From: Halobacteriovorax marinus SJ
GTDB lineage: Bacteria > Bdellovibrionota > Bacteriovoracia > Bacteriovoracales > Bacteriovoracaceae
Reading direction: 5' to 3'
DNA: 64,000 nt
Assembly: GCF_000210915.2 (NCBI RefSeq)
Contig: NC_016620.1
Coordinates: 496,001-560,000, forward strand
Position numbers and translations under genes: made by a program. The notes under the pieces are model-generated. The model had not been told where the DNA came from. It saw only the letters and a program-made list of their open reading frames with translations, and did not search any database. Shown here piece by piece: positions 26,608-35,005 of this stretch (within the stretch, counting starts at the first letter, position 1; each line of letters starts with the position of its first letter).

Positions 26608-27780
26608 CTATTCGTTTTCTGAGTCTACATCGAAGGTTTCGACTAAATCTTTTTTAATGAGACCGTTGTCGTGAGAGAAATTATTAATATTTCCAAAATC
26701 CCTTTTTTCTTTCGAAAGCACAGAGCATTTCTTGGCCTGAAGAAAGTAAGAGGCCATTAATAGAAGAGTTGTCGTGAAAAAGGCCAAGATATATTTAGCC
26801 GTTCCACCATAGTAGGCAATAATGAAGAATGAAGTCATCATAATCAGGGTGTACATACTTACAATCTTTGTAATTTGGTGAGAAACAAACCTTTCATTCT
26901 CATTAGAAAGTACATGGAGAAAGAGATTGCTTCTCTTAGTATCTTTATAACTTCGTTGAAAAAGTCTCTTCGTCAAATTAAAGAAAACTTCACCCATAGG
27001 AATGGAAAGTGGAATGAGTACGATAAGTAACGAACTCGTTTGTGACATTATACCTGTAAGTCTCAAATAGACTTGAGTTGCTATAAAAATATAACTTAAT
27101 GCCAGAACATTAGGGCCAATTTCACCTAGGCGTATATTTTTCTTAAATAGTTTAAAGATCCAAAAACATGCAATCGGCACCCAGACAAGTGCGATAATAT
27201 AACTTAGGTGTAAGAAATTAAAATAGTAAGCGACAGCAAAGAAGTAGAAGAGTATCAAAGTCGATACTTTTATACTCATAGTTTGAGCTGTTTCAATTAT
27301 ATGTGAGCCATTCAATATTCCGAAGCCCCAGATCACTATTAGCAGAATAAATGCCAGAGAGCTCTGAATAGGGAAAATAAAGTGTAAAAAGACAGAATAG
27401 GTTAGGAGCGTAAAACCTTGAGCTATAAGTCTGGCCTTAATAGAAAGTTCAAATTTATCGTCTAGGTATCCTTGAATAGTTAAAATAAAAACGCCGAGAA
27501 TATATCCTAGGGCCGAAAATTTATCGCTAGTACCCACCACATCACTAGAGTAGATATTGTGCATAACTATTATATTGGAAAAGGCCATGGCCAGCCCTCC
27601 TAGGAGGAGGACATTTTCTTTTCTATTTCTAGCTGGAATATAGATAAGGTCTTTTAGTATTGACGCCTTAATAGACGAAGAAGCGTTAATGAGAAAGAGA
27701 ATCCCAAAGTTAAGTGCAAGCACTAGTAGTACAAAGCCAGAATTGTCTAAAATGTATTTTCCTAGTTCTGTAGTAGTCAT
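26608..27780 (-). CDS. Degenerate MraY/WecA-family membrane protein
   Basis: 390 residues with about 10-11 membrane helices. The overall layout follows the polyprenyl-phosphate hexose-1-P transferases: GGLAMAFSN near residue 61 (family GG(L/I)) and the DD pair in GYLDDKFELS (D107, D108). The two next catalytic motifs are altered. The NxxNxxDGxDGL segment reads GILNGSHIIETAQTMS (around 155-169), and the later GDxGS segment reads GEIGPN. Family members transfer a sugar phosphate to undecaprenyl phosphate. With these residues lost, the protein may be inactive, regulatory, or have another activity. CGGAG precedes the ATG, and a large inverted repeat lies further upstream. Confidence 0.6.
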   Translation of the reverse strand: MTTTELGKYILDNSGFVLLVLALNFGILFLINASSSIKASILKDLIYIPARNRKENVLLLGGLAMAFSNIIVMHNIYSSDVVGTSDKFSALGYILGVFILTIQGYLDDKFELSIKARLIAQGFTLLTYSVFLHFIFPIQSSLAFILLIVIWGFGILNGSHIIETAQTMSIKVSTLILFYFFAVAYYFNFLHLSYIIALVWVPIACFWIFKLFKKNIRLGEIGPNVLALSYIFIATQVYLRLTGIMSQTSSLLIVLIPLSIPMGEVFFNLTKRLFQRSYKDTKRSNLFLHVLSNENERFVSHQITKIVSMYTLIMMTSFFIIAYYGGTAKYILAFFTTTLLLMASYFLQAKKCSVLSKEKRDFGNINNFSHDNGLIKKDLVETFDVDSENE

Positions 27781-27797
27781 TTTGTATAACTCCGCAG

Positions 27798-27835
27798 GTT
27801 AATAAAGTTAATCTAAATAAATTAACTTTATTAAC
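27798..27835. promoter_or_regulatory. Perfect 14-bp inverted repeat upstream of 27780 gene
   Basis: GTTAATAAAGTTAA (27798-27811) and TTAACTTTATTAAC (27822-27835) are exact complements separated by ten bases. They lie 18 bases before the start of the MraY/WecA-like gene. AACTTAT and ATAAGTT (about 27834-27858) give a second, smaller inverted repeat. Symmetry and position fit a repressor operator or a leader hairpin. No matching regulator is adjacent. Confidence 0.6.
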
Positions 27836-27943
27836 TTATCTTATATATCAATAAGTTATAACATGGAAATGTGAATGAAACTATAATATATCTATCTGGT
27901 TAGAATTTCCCAAAGGTAAGTTTGCAATGTGTTGAAATTAGGC

Positions 27944-27970
27944 AAAAAAAAACCCTCACTAAGTGAGGGT
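27944..27970 (-). terminator. Terminator of the peptide ABC ATPase gene
   Basis: Read on the minus strand, an eight-pair stem ACCCTCAC/GTGAGGGT with a three-base loop is followed by nine T residues. It lies ten bases beyond the ABC gene stop. Confidence 0.92.
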
Positions 27971-27979
27971 CTATGTTTT

Positions 27980-29710
27980 TTATTGTTGATCTTGAAGAAG
28001 CTCTTTTGGAATCCCTTTCGGAATAGCGCCAAGTAATTTTTGCGTATAAGGATCTTTTGGATTCTTATAGATTTCGTCAGACGTTGCATACTCTACAATC
28101 TTACCTTTATTCATAACGCAAATCTCATCAGAGATATACTTAACAACTGACAAGTCGTGAGAAATGAAGATGTAAGTAAGGTCAAATTCATCTTGAAGAT
28201 CTTGTAGTAGGTTTAGAACTTGGGCCTGTACTGAAACGTCTAGGGCCGAAACAGACTCATCACAAATGATGAACTCAGGCTTAAGTCCAAGTGCTCTGGC
28301 GATACAAATTCTTTGTCTCTGTCCACCTGAGAATTCGTGTGGATATCTATTTAGGTGATCACCTTTAAGGCCAACTTTTTCAAGTAGGTCAGCGGCAACT
28401 TGATACCTTTCTTTCTTAGAGTTTCCAATATTATGGATAACCATTGGCTCAGTAATAATATCTCCAATAGTCATTCTTGGATTTAGTGATGAGTACGGAT
28501 CTTGAAAGATAATCTGCATCTTTCTTCTAAGTATTCTCATCTCTTCTGGAGTGATCTTTGTAATATCTTGTCCATGGTAGAAAACTTCACCTTCAGTTGG
28601 CTCAATCAATCTAAGGATACTTCTACCTAAAGTCGTCTTCCCACATCCTGACTCACCAACAAGCCCTAAAGTTCTACCTTTTCTAACTTTAATATTAACA
28701 TCATCTACCGCTTTGAAGTGATCGACTGTTCTTCCAAATAGCCCACCCTTAATTGGGAAGTATTTTTTGAATCCTTTGATTTCTAGAATGACAGGATTCT
28801 CGTTTTCATCAATTTCTCTAGCAACCTTGATTTCTTTCTTTAAAGGCTCAAGGTTCTTCTCATCAGCAGCAACTCCACCTACGAAGTCTTCAACAGTAAG
28901 AAGTCTCTTTGTATTTTCTACCAGTGACGGTCTACAAGCTAAAAGACCTTTAGTATAAGGATGCTCTGGGTTTTCAAATAATTTCTTTGTTGTATTTTTC
29001 TCAACTAGGTCACCACGGAACATAACGGCAACTTCATCAGCGATATCAGCAATAACTGCTAAGTCGTGAGTAATGAAGAGCATCGACATTCCATGTTTTC
29101 TTTGAAGGTCAAACATAAGCTCAAGAACTTGCTTCTGAATTGTAACGTCAAGTGCAGTTGTCGGCTCGTCACAAATTAAGAGCTCTGGCTCACAGGCCAT
29201 GGCCATGGCAATCATAACTCTTTGTTTTTGACCACCAGACATTTGGTGAGGGTACTTATTAACTGACTCAGATGGAGAAGGAATACCAACTTCATCTAAT
29301 AGTTCAATCGTTCTCTTTCTCGCTTCTTTTGCGGATTTATCTTGGTGAAGCATAAGAACTTCATCAATTTGATTACCAACTGTATAAACTGGATTTAGAG
29401 AAGTCATCGGCTCTTGGAAAATCATTGCGATTTTATTACCTCTGATTTTTCTCATTTGATCTTGGCTCATCTTAGTTAAGTCTTCACCATGAAAGAGAAT
29501 TTGTCCTTCTGATATTTTCCCTGGAGGGTTAGGAATAAGTCCCATGATCGCAAGAGATGTAACAGACTTTCCTGAACCAGATTCACCAACGAGTCCAACA
29601 GTTTTACCTTTAGGGATATCGAGGTTTAGACTTTTTACTGCGCGAACAGTTTCGTCTTCTGATTTAAATTCAATTGTTAGGTTTTTAATACTTAAAATGT
29701 TTTCAGACAT
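27980..29710 (-). CDS. Fused double ATPase of a peptide/nickel-type ABC transporter
   Basis: 576 residues with two ABC ATPase domains of the Opp/Dpp type. Domain 1 has Walker A GESGSGKS (near residue 41), LSGGQ-type MSGGQKQRVMIAM, and DEPTTALD. Domain 2 (from about residue 310) has GESGCGKT, FSGGQRQRICIARAL and DESVSALD. Each ends with the oligopeptide C-terminal extension (NPEHPYTKGLLACRP, NPKDPYTQKLLGAIP). The layout equals YejF/GsiA-like fusions that power import of peptides. Permeases and binding protein are not adjacent, so the complex is encoded elsewhere or this ATPase is shared. Confidence 0.9.
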   Translation of the reverse strand: MSENILSIKNLTIEFKSEDETVRAVKSLNLDIPKGKTVGLVGESGSGKSVTSLAIMGLIPNPPGKISEGQILFHGEDLTKMSQDQMRKIRGNKIAMIFQEPMTSLNPVYTVGNQIDEVLMLHQDKSAKEARKRTIELLDEVGIPSPSESVNKYPHQMSGGQKQRVMIAMAMACEPELLICDEPTTALDVTIQKQVLELMFDLQRKHGMSMLFITHDLAVIADIADEVAVMFRGDLVEKNTTKKLFENPEHPYTKGLLACRPSLVENTKRLLTVEDFVGGVAADEKNLEPLKKEIKVAREIDENENPVILEIKGFKKYFPIKGGLFGRTVDHFKAVDDVNIKVRKGRTLGLVGESGCGKTTLGRSILRLIEPTEGEVFYHGQDITKITPEEMRILRRKMQIIFQDPYSSLNPRMTIGDIITEPMVIHNIGNSKKERYQVAADLLEKVGLKGDHLNRYPHEFSGGQRQRICIARALGLKPEFIICDESVSALDVSVQAQVLNLLQDLQDEFDLTYIFISHDLSVVKYISDEICVMNKGKIVEYATSDEIYKNPKDPYTQKLLGAIPKGIPKELLQDQQ

Positions 29711-29928
29711 AGATCTACCGGTTTTGTTAATATAATCAGTAAATTAAGTATTTATATGAAAGATGCTCAATAGACAACCGTTCTTCTTTTTGCTTCGTGT
29801 CTTTTAATGTTCTATCTAGTTGAAATAAGGCACCATTGTAAAAGCTACAGAAAAAGAATTGAGAGAAAAGCGCTTTTTGTGCGCCTTGTAGGCCTAGAGT
29901 GATGATACAATTTTTCTTGAGGTATGCT

Positions 29929-30282
29929 ATGAGTAAAATTTTAATCGTCGATGACGAAATTCAAATCTGTGAAATGATGGCCGATTTATTTGAGTCCCGT
30001 GGACATGATATCACTGTTGCGCACAGTGGTAATAAAGGTGCAGAAGTCTTCTCGAGTGGAGAGTTCGATCTGGTGATAAGTGATGTTAAAATGCCCGACG
30101 GTGATGGTTTTGAATTGGCCAGGCTAATAGGTGAGTCAGCTCCAAGCTTTAATAAAATAATTTTTGTGACTGGATATTTAGATGTCGAGTCCGCCAAGCT
30201 TCCAGAAAATGTTAAAAGAGTATTTAAGAAGCCAGTGCGTTTTAAAGAATTATTGGCGTGTGTGGAAGAGATTTTATCTTAA
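29929..30282 (+). CDS. Stand-alone response regulator receiver (CheY-like)
   Basis: 117 residues, only a receiver domain. ATG 29929 (MSKILIVDDE) is chosen; an upstream in-frame start at 29899 is less likely because TTGAGG lies just before 29929. The phosphoacceptor is Asp 52 in ISDVKMPDGDG. The acidic pair (DDE 8-10), the Thr in IIFVTGY and the Lys in FKKPV are all present, so it should be phosphorylated. No output domain and no adjacent kinase. It could act as a diguanylate, motility or chemotaxis switch partner. Family is certain, pathway unknown. Confidence 0.88.
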   Translation: MSKILIVDDEIQICEMMADLFESRGHDITVAHSGNKGAEVFSSGEFDLVISDVKMPDGDGFELARLIGESAPSFNKIIFVTGYLDVESAKLPENVKRVFKKPVRFKELLACVEEILS

Positions 30283-30320
30283 AGGCCCCAAGAGCAGATG
30301 CCCTTGGAGCTATTCTTTAA

Positions 30321-30578
30321 TTAAATATCTGAGTCAGAGTCTGCAGAGTTGAATGATGAAGTATCGTCATCAAGCGTTGTTGTAGTTGTCGTCGTTTCCT
30401 CTTCTTCGTCATCACTTACATAAGTTGAAGATGAAGAGCTTGAAGTCGAATCATCTGTAGATTCGAATTGCGCGCTTGAAGTATCGGCTTCGTTTGCTAC
30501 TGCAGATGTACTATTGAAAATAGATACAAAAGCGATAAGTAATAGGGCAATGATTGAATTTCTTTTTAGGTTTTTCAT
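30321..30578 (-). CDS. Small secreted acidic Ser/Thr-rich protein
   Basis: 85 residues. A signal peptide (MKNLKRN, hydrophobic IIALLLIAFVSIF, cleavage near AVANEA) precedes a mature chain that is almost entirely Ser, Thr, Asp and Glu, including runs of six Ser and seven Thr. It is strongly negative and surely disordered. AAGGAG lies before ATG 30578. It lacks cysteine, so it is not disulfide-stabilised. Function unknown; possible envelope polyelectrolyte, matrix or calcium-binding peptide. The next gene upstream on the same strand encodes a strongly basic secreted protein. Confidence 0.65.
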   Translation of the reverse strand: MKNLKRNSIIALLLIAFVSIFNSTSAVANEADTSSAQFESTDDSTSSSSSSTYVSDDEEEETTTTTTTLDDDTSSFNSADSDSDI

Positions 30579-30591
30579 GTTAACTCCTTAA

Positions 30592-30816
30592 TTATTTCCT
30601 TCTCATTTTTCTTGGTAATGATTGGCAAATTCTTACTTTCTTTGATTCTGTTAATTTATCTTTCTTTGCTATCTTTAAGCAGAAGCCTTCTCTCTTGTGA
30701 TCTTTGATGTCAGAGCAAGAGATCTCTAGAGACTTTTGAGGATTACACTTAAGTTTTGCGTGAGATTCAGACGTCAGTGTCGAGAATAAAATGACTGTGG
30801 CTAAAATGATCTTCAT
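30592..30816 (-). CDS. Small secreted basic four-cysteine protein
   Basis: 74 residues from ATG 30816 (MKIILATVIL), chosen because GGAGACGC lies directly upstream; a further ATG at 30828 overlaps that site. The signal peptide ends near SHA-K. The mature part has four cysteines (KCNPQ, SCSD, FCLK, ICQS), consistent with two disulfides. It has many Lys/Arg residues and ends PRKMRRK. No family was recognised. It lies 13 bases upstream of the acidic secreted protein, so the two are likely co-transcribed. Confidence 0.68.
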   Translation of the reverse strand: MKIILATVILFSTLTSESHAKLKCNPQKSLEISCSDIKDHKREGFCLKIAKKDKLTESKKVRICQSLPRKMRRK

Positions 30817-30922
30817 AAGCGTCTCCATTGACTAAGATTGTCTAATTATCAGGTAGTTCAAAAAATAATAAAAATCGTTTTAATTGCGATAATAATTAGT
30901 TTAAAGTTAATTGAGGTTTACT

Positions 30923-31789
30923 ATGGAAAGACTTAATTTTAACCACTTATACTACTTTTACATTGTTGCAAAAGAGGGCTCAATTAAAGCGGCATCGGAG
31001 AAGCTCTTCGTGTCTCAGCCGACAATTAGTGATCAAATTAAATTGCTGGAAGAGTACTTTGATTGCAGTCTCTTTGAGAGAAGAAATCGAAGCTTATTTC
31101 TTACAACGGAGGGAGAGTTCGCCCTCAACTATGCCGAGGGTATTTTTACTCAAGGAAGGGAGTTGACGAGAAGGCTTCGTAATCAGATTCAATTGCCAAA
31201 GAAGTCGATTGATATTGGTGTCACTCATTTTATGTCCCATCATTTTCTCTATGAGACAATCTTACCGCTTTTTAATCAAGACGAGATTGTAGTTAATGTT
31301 AAAGAGGGGCAAAAGCATTTGCTGCTTGCAGATCTAGAGGAAGAAAATTTAGATATCGTTTTTACAGATGGACAAGATCTCACGTCAGGCTCAATGAGTT
31401 CCTACCGAGTGGGGGCGAATAAGACTTACGTTGTCGCCCACAAGAAATACCAAAAGTATCGAAGAGGTTTTCCCGAATCTTTGGGGAAGATTCCCTTTTT
31501 TAATTACACAAAAAATTCTTACTTAAAATATGAAATAGAGTTATTCTTTTCCAAAAATTCAATCACACCAAAAATAATAGGTGAAGGTGATGAGAGAGAT
31601 CTTCTTGAAATGGTAACCGCACAAGGATTGGCCTTTACGATAGTTCCTGAGGCGGCCAAGAAGAAGTTCTGTGCCAATAAGAATATTATTGTGCTTGGTG
31701 AGGTTGAAGAGCTTCAAACATCTGTTTGGGGAATTATAAAGAAGAATTACAATGGCTATGGTTATCAGTTATTGAAGAATAAATTATAG
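30923..31789 (+). CDS. LysR-type regulator, NhaR-like
   Basis: 288 residues from ATG 30923 (MERLNFNHLYYFY) with TTGAGG upstream; the TTG at 30911 is not needed. The DNA-binding helix-turn-helix reads EGSIKAASEKLFVSQPTISD (residues 17-36). The LNFNHLYYFY start and SIKAASEKL style are closest to NhaR within the LysR family. The C-terminal ligand domain is present. It precedes the ATP-grasp/aspartoacylase/modABC run by 14 bases on the same strand, so it may belong to that operon. Its inducer is unknown. Confidence 0.85.
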   Translation: MERLNFNHLYYFYIVAKEGSIKAASEKLFVSQPTISDQIKLLEEYFDCSLFERRNRSLFLTTEGEFALNYAEGIFTQGRELTRRLRNQIQLPKKSIDIGVTHFMSHHFLYETILPLFNQDEIVVNVKEGQKHLLLADLEEENLDIVFTDGQDLTSGSMSSYRVGANKTYVVAHKKYQKYRRGFPESLGKIPFFNYTKNSYLKYEIELFFSKNSITPKIIGEGDERDLLEMVTAQGLAFTIVPEAAKKKFCANKNIIVLGEVEELQTSVWGIIKKNYNGYGYQLLKNKL

Positions 31790-31803
31790 TTTTGGAGAAT
31801 AAA

Positions 31804-33228
31804 ATGCAGAATGAAATTGAAGTTTTTAAGCCCGACGGATTTGAGGTTGAAAAACATTTTTACCCAAAGTCTTTAAACTCTCATCTCCATTCGATGGTTG
31901 GACATTTCTTTACATTAAATCACGATAGAATTGTTAATCGCTATGTTCATCTCAATCCTCAAGTTTGCCCAAAGGCCTTAAGTGAAATTTTAAAATATCA
32001 ATCTTCCAATTTTCACTGGGGGGGAGCAGACCTTTTCTACGTTGCAACTGAAATGGGAAATAGAAAAATGGTTGTCCTTGAGACAAACTCTTGTCCTTCG
32101 GGGCAAAAATCTATGCCCGCTGCCTCGGAGTCAGATGAGTATAGAGGTTATAAAGGGTTGATTGAAAATTCCTTTATTCCTCTTTTAAAAAAGAAGAGAC
32201 TTCCTAGCGGAAAGCTTGCCGTAATTTATGATAAGAATTATATGGAGACTTCTGGCTATGCTGCAACGATTGCAGATATTACGGGAGAGGAAGTGTTACT
32301 TGTATCTCACTATCATGGAAGTGACTCACTGATTAGCTTCATTGATGGTGTTATGCATGTAGAAAAAGATGGTGAGAAGATACCTATTCGTGCAGCTTTT
32401 AGATATGTAACTCAAAAGCCTTGGAATAGAATTCCAATTGAAACTAAGACGCTAATCTATAATCCAACTCTCGTCTGTCTCTCTGGCGGGCGAAATAAAT
32501 TGTTGGCAAATAAGGCCTATGAGCTTTTCAACTCTGAGATTGCAGAATCTGGGTTAGAGATTCTTATGCCAGAGACGATTAAGGATGTTTCTAAGTTAGA
32601 AATTCCTCTGTGGGTTAAGAAGTTTGGAGGAAAGGCCGTCGTTAAGAACCCTTACTCAAATGCTGGACAGGGTGTTTACACAATAACTTCTGAGTCTGAA
32701 CTGGATGACTTTATGAAGTTAGAACATGACTACGATCAATTTATTGTTCAAAGTTTGATTGGTCATTATGACTGGAGTTCGACAACGTCGGCAGGAAAGT
32801 ATTTTCATATTGGGACAATACCTAATAAGAAGGGGAAGACGTTTATTGCCGATTTAAGAGTTCTCGTCTACTCAACTCCTAAAGGGTTCTTTCCTTGTGC
32901 CATTTATGCAAGGAGGGCGAAGTCTGCTCTTGAGCCTACAATAGAAGGGAATAGCTGGGAAGTTCTGGGAACGAATCTTTCTGAAAAGCTTGGTGATAAT
33001 AAGTGGTCTTCAGATACTTCAAGACTTCTATTAATGGATAGAAAAGATTTTAACACGTTAGGGATTGGGACGGATGATTTAATTGAAGCCTATATTCAAA
33101 CAGTTCTTACAATTGTGGCCATTGATAAGATGTCATTAAATTTAATTAATAAAAAAGGTAATTTCAGAAAGAAATTATTTAAATCGCTGGATAATGATAA
33201 GTCTCTCATTAATGAGATTATGATTTAG
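31804..33228 (+). CDS. ATP-grasp-like ligase
   Basis: 474 residues from ATG 31804 (MQNEIEVFKP) with GGAG at 31794-31797; the TTG at 31792 is inside the binding site. The C-terminal half looks like an ATP-grasp domain: KAVVKNPYSNAGQGVYTI is the phosphate-binding loop, followed by FIVQSLIGHYDW and the Mg/ATP-contact segment FIADLRVLVY with AIYARRAKSA. ATP-grasp enzymes join a carboxylate to an amine or thiol with ATP. The N-terminal half has no recognised family, with conserved-looking ETNSCPSGQKSMPAA. It sits between a LysR gene and an aspartoacylase-like gene, so the pair may make and trim an amide bond. Confidence 0.7.
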   Translation: MQNEIEVFKPDGFEVEKHFYPKSLNSHLHSMVGHFFTLNHDRIVNRYVHLNPQVCPKALSEILKYQSSNFHWGGADLFYVATEMGNRKMVVLETNSCPSGQKSMPAASESDEYRGYKGLIENSFIPLLKKKRLPSGKLAVIYDKNYMETSGYAATIADITGEEVLLVSHYHGSDSLISFIDGVMHVEKDGEKIPIRAAFRYVTQKPWNRIPIETKTLIYNPTLVCLSGGRNKLLANKAYELFNSEIAESGLEILMPETIKDVSKLEIPLWVKKFGGKAVVKNPYSNAGQGVYTITSESELDDFMKLEHDYDQFIVQSLIGHYDWSSTTSAGKYFHIGTIPNKKGKTFIADLRVLVYSTPKGFFPCAIYARRAKSALEPTIEGNSWEVLGTNLSEKLGDNKWSSDTSRLLLMDRKDFNTLGIGTDDLIEAYIQTVLTIVAIDKMSLNLINKKGNFRKKLFKSLDNDKSLINEIMI

Positions 33229-33236
33229 AGGAAGGT

Positions 33237-34259
33237 ATGGAAAAGATATTAACAGTAAAAACAAAAGATGATTTGAAAATCTCCTCACTTAAAAGAGGTG
33301 AAATTCACAGATTGCAAATTCATGTAGCAGATAATTCTCTAGGCGTTCCTTGGAAAGTTCCTGTTGTCATAATTAGGGGAATGGAAAAAGGAAAGACTCT
33401 AGGGGTGACAGCAGCTTTACATGGGGATGAGTTAAATGGAATTTCTACAATTTTTAAATTGATAGAAAGTGTTGATCCAAAGAAACTTAAAGGAACTCTT
33501 GTTCTAGTACCTATTTCAAATACACCTGGTTACTTACTTAACCAAAGGCAATTCTCAGACAATGTTGACCTCAATAGAATCATGCCAGGGCAGCCTGCCG
33601 GAAGTCCTAGTAAGATCTATGCTCATCATTTTATAAATAAAATTGTTTCTAAGTTTAATTATCTCCTAGACCTTCACACTGCAAGTCACGGAAGAGTGAA
33701 CAGTCTTTATATTAGAGCAGATATTGAAGATGAAGAATGTCAAAGGCTTGCATATCTTCAGAATCCTCAAATCATTGTTAAGAAATACGATGAGGAAGGA
33801 ACTTTAAGGTCCTGGGCCAATAAAAATGGAATACCTGCAATCACTATTGAGATTGGAAATCCAAATGCCTTTCAGCACTCATTAATTGATGAAACTCTTG
33901 AAGGTATTTTAAATACAATGAAATTTCTAAAGATGATTGATGGTGAAGTTCAAGATCTAGTAACTAATGCCGCTATTTGTGACGAGTCTTATTGGATTAA
34001 TTCAACTAAAGGTGGAGTGGTCGATGTTCTCCCTGGATTAACTGACACAGTTAAGAAAGGACAGCTGATTGCCATAGTCTACGATGTGTTTGGACAAGTT
34101 AAAGAAGAGATATTTGCAGATCGATCAGGAATTGTCATTGGTAAGAATACAAGACCAAATTGTGATGCTGGAACGAGACTTGTTCACCTCGGAATTAGCT
34201 TTATTGATCCTCTTCCTGAAGAGATCCCCGGTCACGATGAGTATGACGAGAATGCGTAG
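33237..34259 (+). CDS. Succinylglutamate desuccinylase/aspartoacylase-family metalloenzyme
   Basis: 340 residues of the AstE/AspA branch of M14-like zinc enzymes. Zinc ligands are visible in AALHGDELNGI (His and Glu, near residue 60) and LDLHTASHG (His, near 142). The catalytic Glu is in ITIEIGNPNAF. An Asn/Arg segment DLNRIMPGQP matches the family. Such enzymes hydrolyse N-acyl amino acids. The last 60 residues form a beta domain (VKKGQLIAIVYDVFGQ). The stop codon shares a base with the modA start (TAG/GTG). The ATP-grasp gene ends eight bases upstream. The substrate is unknown. Confidence 0.85.
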   Translation: MEKILTVKTKDDLKISSLKRGEIHRLQIHVADNSLGVPWKVPVVIIRGMEKGKTLGVTAALHGDELNGISTIFKLIESVDPKKLKGTLVLVPISNTPGYLLNQRQFSDNVDLNRIMPGQPAGSPSKIYAHHFINKIVSKFNYLLDLHTASHGRVNSLYIRADIEDEECQRLAYLQNPQIIVKKYDEEGTLRSWANKNGIPAITIEIGNPNAFQHSLIDETLEGILNTMKFLKMIDGEVQDLVTNAAICDESYWINSTKGGVVDVLPGLTDTVKKGQLIAIVYDVFGQVKEEIFADRSGIVIGKNTRPNCDAGTRLVHLGISFIDPLPEEIPGHDEYDENA

Positions 34260-35005
34260 TGAAATTTTTCACTGCGTGTCTTTTTATATTTATTTCAAAT
34301 CTTAGTATAGAGGCTTCTCCGCTAATTGCGGTGGCCTCTAACTTTAGTCACACTATGAAAGAAATCGTAAAACTCTACGAGAGAGAGCATGGTGTTCAAT
34401 TACAGATTAGTCTTGGTTCAACTGGAAGCTTATATTCTCAAATAAGAAATGGTGCTCCTTTCGATGCTTTCTTTTCGGCCGATACGTCAACTGTAGAGAA
34501 GTTAAGTGCTGATAAGTTAACGATTGATAGTAGTCGCTTTACCTATGCCAGTGGAAAGATTGCATTCATTTGCCCTAGTTGTAAAAGAGTTGAAAACTGG
34601 AAAGATGTAGCTACATCTCTCAAAGGGAAGGTTGCCATTGCCAATCCAAAGCTGGCTCCCTATGGTAGAGCTGCTAAGCAAGCACTAGTTAAGAATGATC
34701 TTTTTAATGATGTCACATCAAAGCTTGTCTATGGAAATAATATTGGTTCAACTTATCAATATATTCGAACAGGAAATAGCTCTTCTGGTTTTGTTGCCAA
34801 ATCCCTTCTCATCGCAGATAAAGTAGATACAAATACATATCAAGAAATTAGTGAAGGTGATTACGATCCAATAGAGCAGGAATGTATTATTTTAAAGCGA
34901 AGTAAATTTAAAAATGAAATGAAGCACTTCTTTATTTTTTTAAAATCAAAGAAAGTAAAAGATATGATTAAGACATTTGGATACAAAGTTTCGGAGAATG
35001 TATGA
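34259..35005 (+). CDS. modA: Molybdate ABC transporter substrate-binding protein
   Basis: 248 residues, GTG start overlapping the upstream stop. The signal peptide ends near IEA-SP. The mature protein matches ModA: AVASNFSHTMKEI, SLGSTGSLYSQIRNGAPFDA and FFSADTSTVEKL at the front, and PKLAPYGRAAKQAL in the middle. The Ser residues in SNF and STGS contact molybdate/tungstate in known structures. It captures the anion in the periplasm and hands it to ModB. It is the first of modABC, with stop/start overlaps throughout. The substrate could be tungstate. Confidence 0.9.
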   Translation: MKFFTACLFIFISNLSIEASPLIAVASNFSHTMKEIVKLYEREHGVQLQISLGSTGSLYSQIRNGAPFDAFFSADTSTVEKLSADKLTIDSSRFTYASGKIAFICPSCKRVENWKDVATSLKGKVAIANPKLAPYGRAAKQALVKNDLFNDVTSKLVYGNNIGSTYQYIRTGNSSSGFVAKSLLIADKVDTNTYQEISEGDYDPIEQECIILKRSKFKNEMKHFFIFLKSKKVKDMIKTFGYKVSENV

